The position numbers were made by a program, and so were the translations under genes. Below are positions 48,072 to 52,121 of a stretch of 52,121 bases of DNA, in pieces. Source of the stretch: Acidimicrobiaceae bacterium (GTDB lineage: Bacteria; Actinomycetota; Acidimicrobiia; Acidimicrobiales; Aldehydirespiratoraceae); the NCBI GenBank assembly GCA_026710865.1, contig JAPOQG010000177.1, positions 1 through 52,121 on the forward strand, written 5' to 3'. Every line of letters starts with the position of its first letter. Positions within the stretch are counted from its first letter, which is position 1. The notes under the pieces are model-generated. The model worked only from the letters and a program-made list of their open reading frames with translations, was not told where the DNA came from and did not search any database.

Positions 48072-49673
48072 CTAGCGGATCGGCAGCGCTCCTTGGAGGC
48101 CTGTGCCGAGCTGCAGGCACAGGGCGTCGGCGTGGGGTGGCGCCACGATCTGAATGGCGGCCGGGCGGCCCTCGTCCTGGCCGACCGGCATCACCAGCGC
48201 GGGCTGTCCGGTCAGGTTGAACGGCAGGAATGATCGGGCGACCTTGTCGAGCCACAGACGGTCGCCGTCGTCGAAGAACGTGGCCGGGTCGGGTGCCGTG
48301 GTCGGCGTGGCTGCGGTCACCAGCACGTCCACCCGCTCGAACGCCGCGTCGATGTCGCTCTGTACCAGGCTGCGGGTTCGCAGCGCCTTCAGGTAGTCCG
48401 CGGCGCTGGTCCGGGCTCCGGCTGCCAGCCGGCCGGCCGCCGAGGGGGTGAACTCGTCGATGCGATTCATGTTTGCTGCGTGGTGGGCGGCGAACTCCAC
48501 CACGGTGATGACCCAGGCGGCGATCCCCGCCAGCTCCGCGCACCGGAACGGGACCGGCTCGATCGTGCAACCGAGCTCCTCCAGCCGGGCCAGCGCGCCG
48601 GACAGGGCCGCATCCACACCAGGCGAGCAGCCCGCGGCCAGCCATCCCTCGACCACTCCAACCCTCAGGCCATTGACCGATCCGGCCAGCCGGCCGTAGT
48701 CGGGCACACCCCGATCGGAGGTGTACGGATCGGCGCGGGATCCGCCTGCGATCACTCCCAGGACGAGCCCCAGATCCTCGACGGTGCGGGCCATGGGACC
48801 CACATGATCCAGCGTCCAGGACACGCCGAAGACGCCGTCGCGGGGCACACGCCCGAACGTCGGTTTGATCCCGGTGACCCCGCAGTAGGAGGCGGGGACC
48901 CGGATGGACCCGCCGGTGTCGCTGCCGAGCGCCACCGGGAACAGCCCGGCCGCCAGGCCCGCGGCCGACCCCGACGAGCTTCCCCCTGCCCACCGTCCCG
49001 GCGCGCCGGGGTTTGCCACCCCGTCGCCGGACTCGTCGCCGAAGGCGAACTCAGGGGTGGTGGTCTTGGCCAGGATCACCGCGCCGGACTCCCGCAGCCG
49101 GGCCACGACGGTGGCGTCCGACGCCGGGACGTGGCCGGCGAACAACGTTGATCCGGCCTCGGTGGCCAGCCCGCGGGTGTCGATTATGTCTTTCACCCCG
49201 ACGGGCACGCCCTCCAGTGGCCCGGCGTCTCCATTGCGCCACCGCTCGGCCGAGCGGGCGGCCTGATGGCGGGCGGTGCTGTCGACGGTCACGACCGCGC
49301 CGATGGCGTCGTCGGAGCGGTCGATGCGGGCCAGGCAGGCGTCGACCACCTCGACCGGGTCGAACGCCCCGTTCCGGTAGCCCCGAAGCAGCCCCGCCGC
49401 GCTCAGGCCGGCGAGGTCGTCGCCTGACCGGGCCAGTCCCTCGCTCGGCGACGCATCTGGCGCGGTTGCAGCGCCGGATGCGACTGCCGGCGGCACGGCG
49501 TGAGAGATCCAGCGATCACCGGCCGCGGGACCGGAAGTCTTGCCGAACGGCTCGCGGAGGGCTCGCAGCGTCTCGAGCTTGCCGCCCAGCGTGGCTTGGG
49601 CGGCGGCGGCCGCGGCCAGCATCCCCTCGGGGATCGGAGCGGCTCCGTTGGTGACAGTCCAATCGCCTACCAT
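48072..49673 (-). CDS. Amidase signature family hydrolase with N-terminal helical extension
   Basis: A 533-residue amidase with the Ser-cisSer-Lys triad: Lys161 in GVPVGVKDIIDTRG, the cis-Ser in AGGSSSGSAAG (about 229-239) and nucleophile Ser256 in GSDTGGSIRVPASYCGVTG. The first 75 residues are an extra helical region (IPEGMLAAAAAAQATLG) that recalls the small AtzG/DUF4089 partner of amidases such as AtzE, here possibly fused. Such enzymes hydrolyse amides, carbamates or biuret-like compounds. ATG 49673 is preceded by TACGTT-N6 (leaderless layout). It could complete the ring-opening chemistry of the hydantoinase operon, but is far from it. Confidence 0.9.
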   Translation of the reverse strand: MVGDWTVTNGAAPIPEGMLAAAAAAQATLGGKLETLRALREPFGKTSGPAAGDRWISHAVPPAVASGAATAPDASPSEGLARSGDDLAGLSAAGLLRGYRNGAFDPVEVVDACLARIDRSDDAIGAVVTVDSTARHQAARSAERWRNGDAGPLEGVPVGVKDIIDTRGLATEAGSTLFAGHVPASDATVVARLRESGAVILAKTTTPEFAFGDESGDGVANPGAPGRWAGGSSSGSAAGLAAGLFPVALGSDTGGSIRVPASYCGVTGIKPTFGRVPRDGVFGVSWTLDHVGPMARTVEDLGLVLGVIAGGSRADPYTSDRGVPDYGRLAGSVNGLRVGVVEGWLAAGCSPGVDAALSGALARLEELGCTIEPVPFRCAELAGIAAWVITVVEFAAHHAANMNRIDEFTPSAAGRLAAGARTSAADYLKALRTRSLVQSDIDAAFERVDVLVTAATPTTAPDPATFFDDGDRLWLDKVARSFLPFNLTGQPALVMPVGQDEGRPAAIQIVAPPHADALCLQLGTGLQGALPIR

Positions 49674-49679
49674 TGTCGA

Positions 49680-49685
49680 AACGTA
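49680..49685 (-). promoter_or_regulatory. Candidate -10 box of the amidase gene
   Basis: Minus strand TACGTT, then TCGACA, then ATG 49673. This marks a transcription start separate from the upstream phosphopantetheinyl transferase operon. Confidence 0.5.
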
Positions 49686-49733
49686 CCCAAATCGGCTCCG
49701 GCGCGCCGAGAGAGCGCGAGCTGGCGCGACGGA

Positions 49734-50504
49734 TCAGTCCCAGTCTCCTGGCGACCACACTCCGGGGAACACGTCGCCGAAGGAATCGAGGGGCTGGCAT
49801 CGCCTGTCCCTCTCGTAGGCGATCGCGGCCGCGAACTGATCGCTGCCGATGTTCTCGACTTGCCATGCCATATCGGGCATGTCGGGGAACCGGAAGACGC
49901 CGCGGCGGGAGCCGTTACGCATGGTGGCTGGAATCTCGAATCCGGAGACGTCCAGCGAGAGACCCATGCCGTGAGCCTTGCTCAGCGCCTCCTTCGTGGT
50001 CCACAGATCGAGGAACAGATGAAGCCGTCGATCTCGGGTGACCGCGTTGACTTCGGCTCTCTCGGATGGGCCGAGGACCGCCTCGACCAGCACATCGAGA
50101 TTGCGCTGCGGAACCCGCTCCTCGACATCGACTCCCACCCGTCGCCGGGGCGCGAGCGCGATCAGGCCGTGCTGGCCGCTGTGGCTGACGTTGAACTCGA
50201 CGGAGGTCTGGTGCCCATTGACCGTGGCGGAGGGCTTGCCGTGCTCGCCGGCGCCGAAGGCCAGATGCTGGTTGCGGCAGTTGAGCGCGCTGCTCAGCAG
50301 CGAGCGCAACGACGCGCGGCACAGAACGTATCGGCGCCGGGCCCCTGCATGCTGGAAGCGGCGGGCTCGGGCACGCTCATCGTCGTCGAGCCACTGCCAT
50401 GCAGCCTGCTCGTTGACTTCGCTGGGAACTAAATCGACCAGCGTGACGGAGACATTGTCGAGTTGTCTGTACGGTCGCCACCAGTTGCCGCGGCCAAGAG
50501 CCAC
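49734..50504 (-). CDS. 4'-phosphopantetheinyl transferase, Sfp type
   Basis: A 256-residue Sfp/AcpT-type enzyme that should move the 4'-phosphopantetheine arm of CoA onto a carrier-protein serine. Motifs: FNVSHSGQHGLIAL, RRRVGVDVEE with Asp126 and Glu128 as Mg ligands, and LWTTKEALSKAHGMGLSL with Trp168, Lys171 and Glu172. GTG 50504 is the first possible start; the true start may lie some codons inside. It follows the acyl carrier protein by 24 nt, which strongly suggests it activates that carrier and the polyketide synthase upstream. Confidence 0.92.
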   Translation of the reverse strand: MALGRGNWWRPYRQLDNVSVTLVDLVPSEVNEQAAWQWLDDDERARARRFQHAGARRRYVLCRASLRSLLSSALNCRNQHLAFGAGEHGKPSATVNGHQTSVEFNVSHSGQHGLIALAPRRRVGVDVEERVPQRNLDVLVEAVLGPSERAEVNAVTRDRRLHLFLDLWTTKEALSKAHGMGLSLDVSGFEIPATMRNGSRRGVFRFPDMPDMAWQVENIGSDQFAAAIAYERDRRCQPLDSFGDVFPGVWSPGDWD

Positions 50505-50528
50505 AGCGTTCGGCTCCGTTGAGGCCCT

Positions 50529-50774
50529 TCAGCCGGCGCGGGCTTCGAGGTACGCGATGAGATCGCTCGGCGTGAGCAACTCGGCGAACTCCTCAGCCGG
50601 AATGTCGATGCCGAACTCCTCGCAGACGAGCCTCCAGAACGCCACAATGTCAGCGGAACTGACTCCCGCGTCGATGATGCTGACACTATGGCTCACCGGC
50701 TGACCCTTATCCCTGCCCTCGATCTGCAGGTTCTCGTCTACAAGGGCTCGAATGCGGTCTTCGGTGGAGGACAT
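50529..50774 (-). CDS. Free-standing acyl/peptidyl carrier protein
   Basis: An 81-residue four-helix carrier protein. The attachment site is DAGVSS (residues 35-40), matching DxGxxS with Ser40 as the phosphopantetheine acceptor, and helix III/IV with EEFGIDIPAEEFAELLTPSD is typical. ATG 50774 has AAGGG about 11 nt upstream. It sits between the PhyH-type oxygenase and the phosphopantetheinyl transferase. A dedicated discrete carrier beside an Fe/2OG enzyme is the arrangement used for halogenation or hydroxylation of carrier-bound substrates. Confidence 0.88.
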   Translation of the reverse strand: MSSTEDRIRALVDENLQIEGRDKGQPVSHSVSIIDAGVSSADIVAFWRLVCEEFGIDIPAEEFAELLTPSDLIAYLEARAG

Positions 50775-50851
50775 CAGGCATCGCCCTTTCTCTTCTAGTT
50801 CACATGGGGGACTGACTATATGCGGAAGCATATGACGGCAGCGATATCTGG

Positions 50852-51859
50852 TCAAGCCTCGCGTGCCCTCTGGAGCAGCCTCCGGTCGCGGTCGCTGAAG
50901 TAGGCACACTCCGAGAGAAGGTCGCCGTTCTCCGCTCCGGCCTCGGCGATCTCAATGTGCTGCCGGGTGACCGGCTTGTAAGGGAAGAGTCCTTTCCCGT
51001 ACTGCTCGGCGGGGAACTCAAGGGCCCGCGCCCGGTCCAGGTCGTACCGCGAGGCCGCATCGACGAAGCGCAGCACGTACGCCGAACGACGCGACAGTTC
51101 CCCCTCGCCGAGCATGATGCTCCGGTGAGCGACCGTCTTGTCGAACAGGAGCACGTCACCGGGATCGAAATCGTCCTCCACCTGGTGGACCTCGAGAAGC
51201 TCGTCCATCACCGGGGAGTTCAGTATCTCCGCCCTGAGATCGCCGTAGTCTTGCACGCTTGTCCTTCTCCCGGACCGTTCCCTGGCCCGGAGCACTTCGA
51301 CGACCGCCAGGTCCGCCGAGTAGACGAATTGGCCCGACAGCACATGCCGGGGAACGTAGGCCATGCCGCCGCGCTGCCCGCTCGCATCTATGGGATGCAG
51401 CGGCGCCCAGAGCGTGCACCCGAACTCCTCGGCGAACTGGAAGCCGAAGCTCTGCACGCCGACATGCCACGGCAGCCCCTCGCTGGCGTTCTTCTCGACT
51501 TCGAAGGACAATTCGAACGTGAGAAAGAGATCGCGTCCCGTCAGTCCGGTCAGAGTCTGCCGAAAGAAGGGGCGCTCCAGCAGCTCGAAGATGTCAGTCT
51601 TGGCTGCTTCGAAGTCGTACTGCACCTTGCTGAACGGGGCGGCTCCGCGGGTGAACGCGTTGGTGGTGCTGCGGGTCAACTCGACGCCGACGCGATCTTG
51701 CAGCATGCCGACCACGGCACCGTTCAGGAATCCCTTCAGCTTTATGAAGCCGTAGCGCTGGAACTGCTCCTGCTGCTCGCCGGTGATGACGAACTCGCTG
51801 TCGAAGGGATGACCGGTCACGACGGGGCCCCGTTCTCCGGTGGTGTGGGCCAACGGCAT
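50852..51859 (-). CDS. PhyH-family Fe(II)/2-oxoglutarate enzyme with HxG in place of HxD (possible halogenase)
   Basis: A 335-residue phytanoyl-CoA dioxygenase-like protein. In this family the iron is held by His-x-Asp and a distal His. Here the first motif reads GLPWHVGVQSFG, i.e. His132-Val-Gly134: the codons are CAT GTC GGC, so Gly truly replaces Asp. The distal His245 (VAHRSIM) and the 2OG-binding Arg257/258 are kept, as is the GGMAYVP segment. Loss of the carboxylate opens a chloride site in Fe/2OG halogenases such as SyrB2 (HxA) and WelO5 (HxG). The gene is 29 nt downstream of a polyketide synthase gene and 77 nt upstream of a carrier protein. Halogenation is inference; a different acidic ligand or lost activity remain possible. 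Confidence 0.85.
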   Translation of the reverse strand: MPLAHTTGERGPVVTGHPFDSEFVITGEQQEQFQRYGFIKLKGFLNGAVVGMLQDRVGVELTRSTTNAFTRGAAPFSKVQYDFEAAKTDIFELLERPFFRQTLTGLTGRDLFLTFELSFEVEKNASEGLPWHVGVQSFGFQFAEEFGCTLWAPLHPIDASGQRGGMAYVPRHVLSGQFVYSADLAVVEVLRARERSGRRTSVQDYGDLRAEILNSPVMDELLEVHQVEDDFDPGDVLLFDKTVAHRSIMLGEGELSRRSAYVLRFVDAASRYDLDRARALEFPAEQYGKGLFPYKPVTRQHIEIAEAGAENGDLLSECAYFSDRDRRLLQRAREA

Positions 51860-51888
51860 CGTAACTCAGACGAGTCTGGCCGCCTCAG

Positions 51889-52121
51889 TCACTTTGGTTG
51901 CAGCGGTTGGACCCAGTGGCGACGCCGCTCGAACGGATAGCCCGGCACTGAGATGCGGTGCCGGATCTCGTCTGAGAACAGCTCGTGGAAGGGCACGTCG
52001 AGCCCGGCCTCGTAGTCGGCTGCGGCGTCTAGGGCTGCGTCGCGGCCGCCGGGAGATCCGACCGCCCTCGGTGCTTGCCTCCCGTCCGCCACCGCCTGCA
52101 GTCCCTCGCGCAGCGACTCGA
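51889..52121 (-). CDS. Polyketide synthase, C-terminal end (cut by window edge)
   Basis: The last 76 residues of a large protein whose frame is open to the window end. It ends DEIRHRISVPGYPFERRRHW followed by VQPLQPK, the typical linker after a ketosynthase or acyltransferase domain in modular synthases (consensus LPTYPFxRxRYW). The preceding stretch has helical EAGLDVPFHELF. Whether it belongs to a cis-AT or trans-AT system cannot be told from this piece. It is the first visible gene of the minus-strand cluster that includes the PhyH-type enzyme, carrier protein and phosphopantetheinyl transferase. Confidence 0.8.
   Translation of the reverse strand, partial: ESLREGLQAVADGRQAPRAVGSPGGRDAALDAAADYEAGLDVPFHELFSDEIRHRISVPGYPFERRRHWVQPLQPK

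Noticed and set aside
1-52121. tRNA, rRNA, CRISPR arrays, transposases or phage integrases
   Set aside because: Read through both strands for these; none could be supported, including at the Gabija island boundaries where an integrase or tRNA target might be expected.

Overview
This is a gene-dense, GC-rich (about 70 percent) bacterial chromosome segment with no rRNA, tRNA, CRISPR array or transposase that I could recognise. The high GC, F420-type flavin enzymes, many GTG starts, short overlaps between genes, and several genes preceded by a TANNNT box exactly 6 nt (once 7 nt) before the start codon all fit an actinobacterium. The mix of methylated-amine, Rieske and BMP-transporter genes suggests an uncultured Acidimicrobiia-like, marine or host-associated lineage. 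That placement is inference.

Layout. 59-1444: a Fic AMP-transferase-type gene whose promoter carries three tandem inverted-repeat units. 1465-6646 (minus): an operon tdm, tmm, FAD monooxygenase, i.e. trimethylamine to TMAO to dimethylamine plus formaldehyde, with an uncharacterised third enzyme. 6926-8274: a two-gene GHKL-ATPase unit and a small membrane protein. 8387-10288 (minus): an Amt ammonium channel followed by three tiny coupled single-pass membrane proteins and a very strong terminator hairpin. 10454-11779 (minus): an XRE-cupin regulator with two membrane genes, divergent from 11999-18284 (plus): VOC enzyme, cupin, hydantoinase/oxoprolinase A and B subunits and an AMP-forming acyl-CoA ligase. 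18281-19195: tandemly duplicated small HEPN-like genes. 19283-24640 (minus): Rieske oxygenase, [2Fe-2S] subunit and a fused Mo-FAD hydroxylase. 24833-31077 (plus): BMP-type nucleoside-like ABC transporter and a 2OG-Fe(II) oxygenase. 31115-33219: a secreted or anchored protein, an esterase and a truncated Gfo/Idh/MocA gene.

33242-36830 (minus) is a Gabija anti-phage pair (gajA, gajB). It is visibly lower in GC and sits between broken genes: a MocA C-terminus on the left, a ROK kinase N-terminus and a frameshifted cupin gene on the right. This looks like an integrated defence island.

37573-47626 is a metabolic region containing a MER-like F420 flavoprotein, two SDRs, a homologue of methenyl-tetrahydromethanopterin cyclohydrolase (Mch), a free-standing lipoyl protein, a nucleobase permease fused to a GHKL-like domain, 2-oxoacid dehydrogenase E1 alpha/beta, a flavin reductase and a second Rieske oxygenase. 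Archaeal-type C1 enzymes next to methylated-amine genes make this one of the two most interesting parts.

48072-49673 is an amidase. 49734-52121 (minus) is the end of a biosynthetic cluster: a polyketide synthase C-terminus cut by the window edge, a PhyH-type Fe/2OG enzyme in which the iron-binding HxD is HxG (the change that defines Fe/2OG halogenases), an acyl carrier protein and a phosphopantetheinyl transferase. A possible carrier-protein-dependent halogenase is the best candidate here for a new biochemical system.
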